A model generated the notes under the pieces. That model saw only the letters and a program-made list of their open reading frames with translations, was not told the origin of the DNA and searched no databases. The position numbers were made by a program, and so were the translations under genes. 64,000 nt of DNA from Acidimicrobiales bacterium (GTDB lineage Bacteria; Actinomycetota; Acidimicrobiia; Acidimicrobiales; SHLQ01): positions 62,001-126,000 of the forward strand of contig JAHDCX010000013.1 in the NCBI GenBank assembly GCA_020629635.1, read 5' to 3'. The first letter of the stretch is position 1; every line of letters begins with the position of its first letter. Below, one piece after another: positions 25,098 through 32,951 of this stretch.

Positions 25098-25688
25098 CTA
25101 TTCGACCACCAGGGCGCGGCCCGCCGTGGCGTTCGCGAGGCGTTCGACAAATTGCGCCAACTCCTCCTCGACCACGGACACGCGACAATGTACCGAGTCC
25201 CCCCAGCGCGTCTCGATCTCCGCAGCCCCAAATGCCCGAATGACCTGTTCGACGGCCGCAGTGTCGGCAAGATCGTGTTCGATGACGATGTCCACGAGCG
25301 GATGCCAGGGCGTCACGCGGGCCGCATCGAGTGCCGCCGCTGCAGCACCGCCGTAGGCCCGCACCAGTCCCCCAACGCCGAGCTTCGTGCCACCGAACCA
25401 TCTCGTCACGACGACGGCGACGCCCACAAGATCACGCCCGACGAGCTGCGCGAGGATTGGCCTACCGGCAGACCCGGCGGGCTCACCATCGTCGCCTGCG
25501 CGGTCGATCGCGGGCCGGGCGAAACGCCACGCCCAACAATGGTGATTCGCCTCCGGAGACGCTGCCGCAGTGTCCGCAAGAAGCAACCTCGCTGCCCCCT
25601 CATCAGCGACAGGCGCCGCCAGCGCTCGGAAACGAGATCCTTTGATCGGGTCGGTGTCGACGCACACCGACGCCTCGATCGTGTTCAC
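25098..25688 (-). CDS. yigZ: YigZ/IMPACT-family protein
   Basis: A 196-residue protein of the UPF0029 family. The conserved N-terminal domain is intact: KGSRFRALAAPV, then DDGEPAGSAGRPILAQLVGR, VVVTRWFGGTKLGVGGLVRA and YGGAAAAALDAARV. A C-terminal EF-G-V-like domain follows. Eukaryotic IMPACT relatives modulate Gcn2; the bacterial function is not settled. The GTG start overlaps the stop of the helD gene (GTGA), so it is translated from the same message. Confidence 0.88.
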   Translation of the reverse strand: MNTIEASVCVDTDPIKGSRFRALAAPVADEGAARLLLADTAAASPEANHHCWAWRFARPAIDRAGDDGEPAGSAGRPILAQLVGRDLVGVAVVVTRWFGGTKLGVGGLVRAYGGAAAAALDAARVTPWHPLVDIVIEHDLADTAAVEQVIRAFGAAEIETRWGDSVHCRVSVVEEELAQFVERLANATAGRALVVE

Positions 25689-27319
25689 GACACGATCACC
25701 AGCTCATGTGCCGCACGAGACGCCGCCAAATAGAGATCCTTCGCGTCCATTCCGACACCATCGACCACGACGGCGTCGTACTCGACACCTTTGTGGATCT
25801 CGACTTCGCCGGGTCGGATGACCGCCACGTTTTCCCATCGAGCCCTCAGGTCATCCTGTGCACGCGAGACCTCGGTGGCCGTGGCCACGGGTCTCCCCGT
25901 CGGTCGAATTCCGACGAGCTCGACGGCATCCAAACCGGTCTTCTCTGCGTGCGCGTTGAGCCAGTCCGCGATCTCGGCCGACATCCGATAGGCGGTCCCC
26001 ATCTGGGTCGGCTCAACGCCGAGGGTCGCAGCCGCCACTCGGAGCCCAAGCCCGTGTCGATGGGTGCGTTGCGCATCGTCGCCCACGAGGGTCAGGCCCT
26101 TTGCCCGACGCTGGACCGCTCGGAGCCGAAGCAGCGACATGTCCTGTGCTTCGTCCACGATCACGTGGCTGAACTTCTGCTGTAGGCCCTGAAAGGTCGC
26201 CCGAACTTCGTCGGCGAGGGCACCTCCGCCACGTTTTGCCGCTGCGGCCAGGACTGGAGCGTCCGCCGAATCGACGCCCAACCCGATGAGGGTCTTTGGG
26301 TTTGAGAGCTTGGCGAGTGCCTGCTTGGCGGTCATCGACGGCCACACCGTCTTTGCTGCATTGCTGATCTCGGCAGGCTTGCAGTCATGGGCCCGGGCAA
26401 GCGACTCGACGAACACCCGGCGACGGTCCTGCCACGGCAGCGACCGAGCGCGGAGACGATCGATGGTGGCGACGACTTCGTCTTCGGGGATCGTTCGCAC
26501 CGGGCCGAGCGGCACAGGCCCCGGCCGGTACAGGCTCTCCGCAAACGCCTCGACGATCTCGACCCATCGGGGGTCCTCGGCCGCATCATCGGCTTCGCCG
26601 AAGAGTCGATCGAATGTCGTCTGTTCGATCCGCGCTTCGCCCAGCGTCGGAAGTACTGCTGCGACGAAGCGCAGAAACGCATCGCTCGGACCGACCACCA
26701 GAATCTTGTCCGCCGTCAGCCGCCGATCGTTGTAGACCAGCCATGCCGCTCGGTGCAGGCCGACGACCGTCTTGCCCGTGCCCGGACCTCCCCTGAGCAC
26801 GAGCGTGTCGTCCGGGTCGAGCCGAACCAGATCGTCCTGTTCGGCTTGGAGTGTGGCCACAGCGGCGCGCATCTCGCTCCCCCGGCTGCGATGCAGCTCG
26901 GCCATGAGCGGCGACGAGCCGGTCACTTCCCCAGAGGAGAATTCCTCGACGTAGAGGTCGTCGATGCACCCGACGTACGAGACGCGCCGGGCGAGCCCGA
27001 GGTCATCGCCCAACCGTGCCTGGTAGAAGCCACGAGCAAACGGTGCACGCCAATCGACAACGAGTTGCTCTCCCCCGCTGTCGATGCCGTAGAGCCCGAC
27101 GCGCCACGCCAGATCGTCATCGATCCGGCCGAAAACGACGAGATCGTTCTGGAGCTTCTCGACCGTCCCGCGCACAACGGCCGACATGTACTCATCAGCC
27201 AGCGCATCAGCGCCACTGCCCCTGAAACCCGCCAACGACTCGAGCTTGTCGTCAACCGCACGGCGGGCGCGATCCAGCGCCTGGAGCTCAGCCGTCAGGT
27301 CGACACCGTTGTTCGCCAT
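25685..27319 (-). CDS. helD: Short HelD-like superfamily 1 helicase
   Basis: A UvrD-like ATPase of 544 residues, compact compared with actinobacterial HelD at roughly 700-750 as I recall. The N-terminal 60 residues are a predicted coiled coil (DRARRAVDDKLESL), matching the HelD arm that enters the RNA polymerase secondary channel. Then YVDW-type segment QLVVDWRAPFARGFYQARLG, Walker A GGPGTGKT (177-184), the HelD-typical ILVVGPSDAFLRFVAAVLPTLGE-like block, and motif II VDEAQDMS. Known HelD proteins release stalled RNA polymerase. ATG 27319 is preceded by GAGG. Confidence 0.83.
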   Translation of the reverse strand: MANNGVDLTAELQALDRARRAVDDKLESLAGFRGSGADALADEYMSAVVRGTVEKLQNDLVVFGRIDDDLAWRVGLYGIDSGGEQLVVDWRAPFARGFYQARLGDDLGLARRVSYVGCIDDLYVEEFSSGEVTGSSPLMAELHRSRGSEMRAAVATLQAEQDDLVRLDPDDTLVLRGGPGTGKTVVGLHRAAWLVYNDRRLTADKILVVGPSDAFLRFVAAVLPTLGEARIEQTTFDRLFGEADDAAEDPRWVEIVEAFAESLYRPGPVPLGPVRTIPEDEVVATIDRLRARSLPWQDRRRVFVESLARAHDCKPAEISNAAKTVWPSMTAKQALAKLSNPKTLIGLGVDSADAPVLAAAAKRGGGALADEVRATFQGLQQKFSHVIVDEAQDMSLLRLRAVQRRAKGLTLVGDDAQRTHRHGLGLRVAAATLGVEPTQMGTAYRMSAEIADWLNAHAEKTGLDAVELVGIRPTGRPVATATEVSRAQDDLRARWENVAVIRPGEVEIHKGVEYDAVVVDGVGMDAKDLYLAASRAAHELVIVS

Positions 27320-27419
27320 GTCCTCAGCCCAACCGCCGCCGATCCACGTGGCCGGCGCAATCGAGTCGGTCAACCTACCGCCGATCGCACCCAGAGCGAG
27401 CCATTCGAGCCTTCGCTGG

Positions 27420-27953
27420 CTACTCGTCCCCCTCATGGAGGAGCTGGGGCCAAACCGTACAGCTTTGTTGCACTCCGGCAGTTGTCACCGCCAGCTCCGT
27501 TCCGTCGTCGGCGACGAATGTGCCGGTTGCCATACCGAACTCCGCAAGCTCGTCCGTCTCGATGAATGTCCCTGCGATGTCCGTCGTTCCCCACCACTTC
27601 ATTGGCACCTCAGCCGCGACGCCTTCGCGGAACGTGCCGAGGGCCCACCGCGTGTCGTCTGCCCAGACGACGGCGCCATTCATGCATCTCGGGTGGACAA
27701 AGAGTCGAGTCTCACCCGGAACGGCTGCTGCCAGCCGTTGCCGGAATTCGAGGTCGGGTTCGATGGTCGTCGTCGCGATTCCCAAGGCCGTTTCGGAGGT
27801 AGGAGCCGATGTCGCGGGAGTCGTGTCGAACGGGACGACGCTGGCAGATGCTGGCGCATCGCGATCGGAGGCAGCGGAGTCGCCGCCCAATGTCGACGAA
27901 CGACAAGCTGCACCAGAGATCGCAATAGCCCAGATCAGAAAGCCGAACTTCAC
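27420..27953 (-). CDS. Predicted lipoprotein, function unknown
   Basis: A 177-residue protein. Signal MKFGFLIWAIAISGAAC ends in the lipobox SGAAC. A Ser/Thr/Ala linker of about 45 residues precedes a compact domain (ALGTFREGVAAEVPMKWWGT, FIETDELAEFGMATGTFVAD) with two cysteines that could pair. GTG start. It lies 100 bases upstream of helD on the same strand; a shared transcript is possible. Confidence 0.72.
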   Translation of the reverse strand: MKFGFLIWAIAISGAACRSSTLGGDSAASDRDAPASASVVPFDTTPATSAPTSETALGIATTTIEPDLEFRQRLAAAVPGETRLFVHPRCMNGAVVWADDTRWALGTFREGVAAEVPMKWWGTTDIAGTFIETDELAEFGMATGTFVADDGTELAVTTAGVQQSCTVWPQLLHEGDE

Positions 27954-27995
27954 GAGTCGTTGGTGCGCGAACAGGCTTCCAGCGGGGAAATCGCC

Positions 27996-28376
27996 TTACT
28001 CCGAGTCGTCGGCCTTTGACGGAAGAAGCGACGTCAAGGCGTCAACGGTGCGGCGAAGCTCCTTCACCGGTTCGATCGAGCCGATGTCGCCGCTCAGGAC
28101 CTTGCCGGTGTTGTCCCGGAACTGCGTCTCGAGCTCTCGAGCCGTGCCATCGAGCGACCGTACCAGCGGCGCAACCCCAGACGCCTCGGCATGGGAGACG
28201 AGTACCTCGATTGCCGTGGTCGCGCTTTCGAGGCGTTGCGTGACCGACCGCAGATCGGTGATCGCCGTCCGAAGGTCCGACAGGGTCTGCGGAAGTCGGA
28301 TGGCCTCCTCGGTGAGACCGCTTCGCCACTCGTTGAGCTGCTGCAGCTGCTTCTTGAAACTGTCGCCATCAGCCAT
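27996..28376 (-). CDS. Coiled-coil protein, function unknown
   Basis: A 126-residue, almost wholly helical protein with heptad-like spacing (FKKQLQQLNEWRSGLTEEAI, LSDLRTAITDLRSVTQRLES, then PVKELRRTVDALTSLLP). No signal or membrane segment. The start is supported by AAGGAG close before the ATG, with TAGCGT further upstream as a possible -10. A structural or storage-granule-associated (phasin-like) role is conceivable but unsupported. Confidence 0.72.
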   Translation of the reverse strand: MADGDSFKKQLQQLNEWRSGLTEEAIRLPQTLSDLRTAITDLRSVTQRLESATTAIEVLVSHAEASGVAPLVRSLDGTARELETQFRDNTGKVLSGDIGSIEPVKELRRTVDALTSLLPSKADDSE

Positions 28377-28515
28377 CGGGGCTCCTTCGGATCGTTGCGT
28401 TCTCCCGAAACGCTACCGACCCGAGCTGCGACATTCGACACATCCGTGGAACCAAACGTCGATCCCGTGCGTCCTATCACCGAGCGGCGGGACATCGCCC
28501 GTGAGGAGCAATGCA

Positions 28516-28620
28516 ATGTTGGTACATGTTCGAGGCGCCGTGATCCTGATGGTCTGCGCACTCGCCACCTCGTGGCTCGCCGATCGATTCCTCGATTCGT
28601 TGTCGTCGGTCGGTTCGTAG
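28516..28620 (+). CDS. Candidate 34-residue membrane peptide
   Basis: ATG 28516 opens a 34-codon frame ending TAG at 28618-28620. The peptide has one hydrophobic stretch (GAVILMVCALATSWLA) followed by an amphipathic end. GAGGAG at 28503-28508 is seven bases upstream, one of the better ribosome-binding sites in the window. A competing ATG at 28511 gives only ten codons. It lies in the 289-bp gap between two divergent genes. Small size makes chance occurrence possible. Confidence 0.35.
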   Translation: MLVHVRGAVILMVCALATSWLADRFLDSLSSVGS

Positions 28621-28665
28621 CTCGGCCGACTGGGAGTTCCGAGATTCTCACGGCAACATCGGGGG

Positions 28666-29205
28666 ATGCTGAGAGCCGGAGACCTTCTCCTCGCCTCCCC
28701 TGGGATGCATGACAGCATCTTCGACCGAACGATCATCCACGTCTTCGACCACGGCCCACACGGGTCGATGGGACTCGTCCTCAACCGGCCGACGCCAATC
28801 ACGGTCAGCGCGGCGCTCCCTCAGTTCGCCGAGCTCGCCCAACCCGACCTCCTCTACGTCGGAGGCCCGGTCGAAGAGGGAACGGCCCTCGTCCTCGTCG
28901 AGCCCGTCGACCCCGCTACCGACACGCTCCACCATCTCCACAACGGGGTTGGGCTGCTCGATCTGAGCGAAGAGGCACCGCTGGACGGCATTCAACGACT
29001 TCGGGTCTACACGGGCTACACCGGATGGGGCCCGGGCCAACTCGACGCAGAGATGGAGCGCGGCGCCTGGATCACCGCACCGTGCGAACCCGACGACATC
29101 TGGACACGTGACCGTGGCGAACAGGCGTGGGCGACCGTGTTGCGTCGCCAAGGCGGCCTCACGAGCTTTCTCCGCGACTACCCCGACCAACCCTGGCTCA
29201 ACTGA
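28666..29205 (+). CDS. yqgE: YqgE/AlgH (UPF0301) family protein
   Basis: A 179-residue protein with the family blocks GDLLLASPGMHDSIFDRTII, HGSMGLVLNRPTP, LLYVGGPVEEGTALVLVEP and VYTGYTGWGPGQLDAEMERG, ending in a Trp-rich tail. The fold is known from structures but the biochemical role is not. CAACAT six bases before the ATG may be a -10 element. Convergent with the lipoprotein gene, leaving nine bases between them. Confidence 0.93.
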   Translation: MLRAGDLLLASPGMHDSIFDRTIIHVFDHGPHGSMGLVLNRPTPITVSAALPQFAELAQPDLLYVGGPVEEGTALVLVEPVDPATDTLHHLHNGVGLLDLSEEAPLDGIQRLRVYTGYTGWGPGQLDAEMERGAWITAPCEPDDIWTRDRGEQAWATVLRRQGGLTSFLRDYPDQPWLN

Positions 29206-29214
29206 CCTACGCGG

Positions 29215-29988
29215 TCATTCGGCGTCGATCAGCTCGAGAAGCACCGTCCGCAGCTCACCCAAGTCGGTCGTGCGTGCGTCCCGAAGCTCGCGGTCGCCGA
29301 GCGGTTCGGGGAGCGTGACCACAACCGATTGGCTCGGGTTGCCCGGGCAGGTCTGCGCGTCCCCCTCGGGGAGGCGACTGTTGAGTTCGATGAGGACGGC
29401 GTCGGCCGTCATCGACACGTTCGGCGGGTTGAGTCGATCTCCCATCGGTTGACCGCTGGCGCAGCCCTGCTCGGTCGCGAGGAGCGTCACTTCGGTCGAC
29501 GATGCGTCGGGAGCCGGGCCTGCCGGATCCAGGACCCACTCGACCGTTCCGCTCGCGTCGTCTGGCTCGAGCATGAGGGCGCAACTTCCGGGAATCCCTG
29601 CCCCACTCCATCGCCAGAGCCCGTCCTCCCACGAGGCGGACATGAACGCGAGGTGTGGGGCCGCAGCGTCGCCCGGATGGACGAGTTGCACCCGATCTTC
29701 GGGAACGACCTCGAGTACCCGCCAGTTCTGTTGCGGCCAGCCGGCTTCGCCCTCCCCGCCCGTCAGGAACGACGCGATCGCGTCGGCGACCTCGGGCACG
29801 TCGCTGTCCTCGATCAGCGGAGGCGCCGTATCGAGCGCCGATGCCGGGAAGAACGGACCGAATTCGCATCCGATCCGTGTCTCCTCGCCCGACGCCGCAG
29901 CATCTTCGGCGCTCGTCTCGACGGCATCGCCGCGTGCGCACGCGGCCAGAGCCCAACCACACACGAACATCGCCAAGATCCGCCTCAT
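29215..29988 (-). CDS. Predicted lipoprotein, function unknown
   Basis: A 257-residue protein with signal MRRILAMFVCGWALAAC; LAAC is the lipobox. The mature protein contains four cysteines (near CEFGPFF, GSCALM, QGCASG and TCPGN) that could form two disulfides, and a beta-rich middle (APHLAFMSASWEDGLWRWSG). TACGGT at 29995-30000 lies six bases before the ATG, implying a leaderless message. Confidence 0.75.
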   Translation of the reverse strand: MRRILAMFVCGWALAACARGDAVETSAEDAAASGEETRIGCEFGPFFPASALDTAPPLIEDSDVPEVADAIASFLTGGEGEAGWPQQNWRVLEVVPEDRVQLVHPGDAAAPHLAFMSASWEDGLWRWSGAGIPGSCALMLEPDDASGTVEWVLDPAGPAPDASSTEVTLLATEQGCASGQPMGDRLNPPNVSMTADAVLIELNSRLPEGDAQTCPGNPSQSVVVTLPEPLGDRELRDARTTDLGELRTVLLELIDAE

Positions 29989-30016
29989 GAAGCAACCGTA
30001 GACGCGGCTGCGCTGC

Positions 30017-30970
30017 TCAGTCCTTCAGGTTGATGTCCCAGAGCACCTGCTGCAGTGCGGCGTCTGCGGTGATCGGCGCAAACCGTTGCGGAGTCTCTGG
30101 ACTGATGCAGGTGACGACCGGCTGCAACACCGTCCACCCGGTCGGGTGGCAGAACTGCACCATCGAGATGCGCTCACCGGGGTTGTCCGGGTCGGCGACC
30201 ACCCGATGGATTCCGCTGGGAATCGTGCCGTTGGTGACTCGCTCGAGCATGAGTCCGGTGTTGATGATCATGTGACCGTCCGGCGGCAGCGCATCGATCC
30301 AGCCGTCGGCCGTCTCGACCTGGAGCCCCTTGGCGGTCGCCCGCGGCAGCGCGGTGATGAGATTGATGTCGGCGTGGGCGTCCGCCCACACGTGGTCGCC
30401 GCTGGGCGCGTCGGCCATCGACGGATACCGGATCGCACGACTCAGCGTGGGTCCGTCCTGCGTCATCTCGTCGAAGAAGTGCTCGTCGCAGCCGATCCCG
30501 ACGGCGATGACCCGCAAGAACCGCCGTTGAATGTCCATCAACCGCCGGTGGAAGTCGAAGAGCGCCTCACGGATGCCGGGCACGGTCTGCTCCGGCAGCA
30601 CCTGATCGGTGTACTGGTAGGGGAACGCCCGGCGCAGAGGATGCGCCTCGTCGATCTCGAGCTTCCAGTTGAGCATCTCCTTCCAGTCCGGAAGTTCGGC
30701 GCCCGCCGCCGTCTCGACCAGCAAGCCCGTATAGCCGGTCTGGCCGAAGGTGCCCGGCGCGTGGCTCTTCTGCTTCTCCACGGTCGGGGCGGCGAAGAAC
30801 TCGGCGAGCTTGCCGTACACGTCGTCGACCATGCCATCGGACAGGTCGTGCGCCGTGTAAACGAAGCCATTGGTGAGGCTTCGCATGACGCCGTCGACGA
30901 CTGCCGCACGTTCGCTGGCGGTGCCGTCTTCGAATCGGAGCAAGTCGACATCGAGAATCGGGTCGGTCAC
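30017..30970 (-). CDS. 2-oxoglutarate/Fe(II) oxygenase, isopenicillin N synthase-like
   Basis: A 317-residue non-haem iron oxygenase. The facial triad is His199 and Asp201 (WADAHADINLIT) and His255 (IPSGIHRVV); the 2-oxoglutarate-binding RxS is Arg267-Ser269 (GERISMVQF). The N-terminal DIOX_N-type domain (NGFVYTAHDLSDGMVDDVYG) fits the IPNS/plant-dioxygenase superfamily. The substrate is unknown. GTG start 30970, with TAGGCT six bases upstream. It is divergent from the enoyl reductase gene, with only 22 bases between the two start codons. Confidence 0.88.
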   Translation of the reverse strand: MTDPILDVDLLRFEDGTASERAAVVDGVMRSLTNGFVYTAHDLSDGMVDDVYGKLAEFFAAPTVEKQKSHAPGTFGQTGYTGLLVETAAGAELPDWKEMLNWKLEIDEAHPLRRAFPYQYTDQVLPEQTVPGIREALFDFHRRLMDIQRRFLRVIAVGIGCDEHFFDEMTQDGPTLSRAIRYPSMADAPSGDHVWADAHADINLITALPRATAKGLQVETADGWIDALPPDGHMIINTGLMLERVTNGTIPSGIHRVVADPDNPGERISMVQFCHPTGWTVLQPVVTCISPETPQRFAPITADAALQQVLWDINLKD

Positions 30971-30976
30971 GTCCGA

Positions 30977-30986
30977 AGCCTAGGCT
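30977..30986. promoter_or_regulatory. Palindromic AGCCTAGGCT carrying -10 boxes for both directions
   Basis: A perfect 10-bp palindrome. TAGGCT on the plus strand (30981-30986) is six bases from ATG 30993; TAGGCT on the minus strand (30977-30982) is six bases from GTG 30970. The two hexamers share two bases, so RNA polymerase cannot open both promoters at once. Confidence 0.6.
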
Positions 30987-30992
30987 CAGGCC

Positions 30993-32240
30993 ATGAGCGC
31001 CACCAGCGATTCCCCCGACCCTCTCTCTCGCGACCTCGACATCGTGATCTTCGGTGCCACGAGTTTCGTTGGCGAACTGATGTGTCGCGCCATGGTCGAC
31101 CGGCACGGCACAAACGGCGAGCTGCGCTGGGCGATCGCCGGCCGCAACGAGCTCAAGCTGAACAAGGTGGCCGGCGACACCGGCGCCGACGTGGAGAAGA
31201 TCGTCGTCGACGCGCAGGACCGTAGCGGACTCGACGCCATGGCCGCCCGAGCCCGCGTCATCGTCTCGACGGTCGGCCCGTACGCGCTGTACGGAAACGA
31301 CCTCGTGGCCGCCTGTGCCGCAGCCGGAACCGACTACTGCGATCTCAGCGGTGAGCCGCAGTGGATGCGCCGCATGATCGCCGATCACGAATCGGAGGCC
31401 CACACGTCTGGTGCCCGGATCGTGCACGCCTGCGGGTTCGACTCGATCCCCTCCGATCTCGGCGTCCATCACCTCCAACAGGCGGCGATTGAGCGATTCG
31501 GCGAGCCATGCACGTCAGTCTCGATGCGGGTCAAGGCGATGAAGGGCTCGGCGTCGGGCGGCACGCTCGCGTCGATGCTCAACGTGGTCGACGAGACGAA
31601 GGCCGATCCCGGACTCCGCAAGGTCCTCGCCAACCCGTACGCCCTCGCCCCTGAGGGCATGCAGTCTGGCGTGCGCCAGAAGAACCTGAATGGCCCCGCT
31701 CGAGACGACGTGACAGGCGCATGGATCACACCGTTCGTGATGGCGGCGATCAACACCCGCATCGTCCACCGCTCACACGCCCTCCTCGGCCAACCGTGGG
31801 GCTCGGAGTTCCGTTACGACGAGGCGATGGTGGCCGGAGATGGGCCGGTCGGTGCAGCCAAGGCGGCGGCCGTCGCTGGCGGCCTCGGCGCCTTCATGGC
31901 CGCAACCACGGTCGGTCCGCTCCGAGGCCTGCTCGAGGATCGGGTGCTCCCCAAGCCGGGTGAAGGCCCCTCCCCTGAGGCCCAGGCGGCCGGCTTCTTC
32001 TCCCTGCGCTTCCATGGCTCGACCGCCGGCGGCGACACGCTGACCACCAAGGTCACTGGAGACCGCGATCCCGGATACGGCTCGACCGCCAAGATGCTCA
32101 CGTCCGCGGCCACCACACTTCTCCACACCGACCCCGCAGACGTGCCCGGAGGATTCTGGACGCCGTCGACGTCGATGGGCGATCGGCTGCTCGAAGATCT
32201 CGTCGAGCACGCCGGGCTGACCTTCGAGATCGACGGCTGA
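30993..32240 (+). CDS. Trans-acting enoyl reductase / saccharopine-dehydrogenase-like protein
   Basis: A 415-residue NAD(P)-binding protein. The Rossmann start is DIVIFGATSFVGELMCRAMV, followed by LRWAIAGRNELKLNKV and VIVSTVGPYALYGNDLVAAC, then YCDLSGEPQWMRRMI and HACGFDSIPSDLGVHHL. These blocks match the family that includes the mycobacterial trans-acting enoyl reductase of phthiocerol lipid synthesis. The actual substrate here is unknown. It shares a palindromic promoter with the 2OG oxygenase gene. Confidence 0.87.
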   Translation: MSATSDSPDPLSRDLDIVIFGATSFVGELMCRAMVDRHGTNGELRWAIAGRNELKLNKVAGDTGADVEKIVVDAQDRSGLDAMAARARVIVSTVGPYALYGNDLVAACAAAGTDYCDLSGEPQWMRRMIADHESEAHTSGARIVHACGFDSIPSDLGVHHLQQAAIERFGEPCTSVSMRVKAMKGSASGGTLASMLNVVDETKADPGLRKVLANPYALAPEGMQSGVRQKNLNGPARDDVTGAWITPFVMAAINTRIVHRSHALLGQPWGSEFRYDEAMVAGDGPVGAAKAAAVAGGLGAFMAATTVGPLRGLLEDRVLPKPGEGPSPEAQAAGFFSLRFHGSTAGGDTLTTKVTGDRDPGYGSTAKMLTSAATTLLHTDPADVPGGFWTPSTSMGDRLLEDLVEHAGLTFEIDG

Positions 32241-32288
32241 CCGAACAACACGAAGACCCGACAACCTCAGGAACAACACAACTGACAC

Positions 32289-32302
32289 CGAACACATGTT
32301 CG
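32289..32302. promoter_or_regulatory. LexA-binding site (SOS box)
   Basis: CGAAC-ACAT-GTTCG matches the Gram-positive and actinobacterial LexA consensus CGAAC-N4-GTTCG. The palindrome extends to CCGAACA-CA-TGTTCGG (32288-32303). It occupies the -35 region of the promoter whose -10 is TAGGCT at 32313-32318, so LexA binding would block RNA polymerase. Confidence 0.8.
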
Positions 32303-32312
32303 GGTCATCGTG

Positions 32313-32318
32313 TAGGCT
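32313..32318 (+). promoter_or_regulatory. -10 element (TAGGCT) of the AlkB-like gene
   Basis: Six bases before the ATG at 32325, with the LexA site ending 10 bases upstream of it. Confidence 0.6.
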
Positions 32319-32324
32319 CGGGGC

Positions 32325-32951
32325 ATGCCTCCCGCGCCGCTCACCCTCTTCGGGGTCGCTGAGCAGGCGGTTCGACCGCTCCACGACACCATCATCCGCA
32401 CCCAACTCGACCCGTGCTGTTGGGTCGACCACTCCCCTGGCTTCGTCGACGGCGCCGACACGCTGCTCGCCGACCTCGAGGAACGCATGTCGTGGCATCG
32501 CGGGCGCCGACTGATGTACGGAACATGGTTCGACGAACCCCGCCTCACCGCCACCACCTATGCACTCGACACCATCCCTCCACCGGTCATCGACGACGCC
32601 CGAATTGCCCTCACCGACCACTACGGCCGCGCATTCGCCGGCCTGTTCTGCAACCGCTACGTCGATGGAGCCGACAGCGTCGCATGGCACGCAGACCGGA
32701 TCGGGCGCACTGAGGTGGATCCGCTCGTCGCCATCATCAGCCTTGGCGGGCCTCGAACCTTCGCGATGCGACCAATGGGCGGGGGCAACGCTCACCGATG
32801 GATGCTCCACAGCGGCGATCTGCTGGTGATGGGCGGCGCCACCCAGCACCACTGGGAACACTCGGTCCCCAAGACCCGTCAGGCGCCACCCCGCATGAGC
32901 GTCACGATGCGCGCCGGAGGGCCACCGCTGCCCGGTCGCGAGCTGCGCTGA
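32325..32951 (+). CDS. alkB: AlkB-like 2OG/Fe(II) dioxygenase (nucleic-acid demethylase)
   Basis: A 208-residue protein of the AlkB family, whose members oxidatively remove alkyl groups from DNA or RNA bases. Iron ligands are His122 and Asp124 (VAWHADRIG) and His179 (QHHWEHSVPK); the 2-oxoglutarate-binding arginines are Arg190 and Arg196 (PRMSVTMRAGG). FCNRYVDGADSVAWHAD and FAMRPMGGGNAHRWMLHSGD are typical blocks. The upstream LexA site makes it a likely member of the SOS regulon. Convergent with yihY, with no gap. Confidence 0.92.
   Translation: MPPAPLTLFGVAEQAVRPLHDTIIRTQLDPCCWVDHSPGFVDGADTLLADLEERMSWHRGRRLMYGTWFDEPRLTATTYALDTIPPPVIDDARIALTDHYGRAFAGLFCNRYVDGADSVAWHADRIGRTEVDPLVAIISLGGPRTFAMRPMGGGNAHRWMLHSGDLLVMGGATQHHWEHSVPKTRQAPPRMSVTMRAGGPPLPGRELR

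Noticed and set aside
24766-25401. A 211-codon minus-strand open frame across the tandem repeat
   Set aside because: Its translation is Arg/Ser-rich low-complexity without motifs and it overlaps both yigZ and the lipoprotein gene in another frame; typical of GC-rich shadow frames.
32521-32531. GAAC-ATG-GTTC as a second LexA site inside the AlkB-like gene
   Set aside because: The half-sites are separated by three bases instead of four and it lies in coding sequence.
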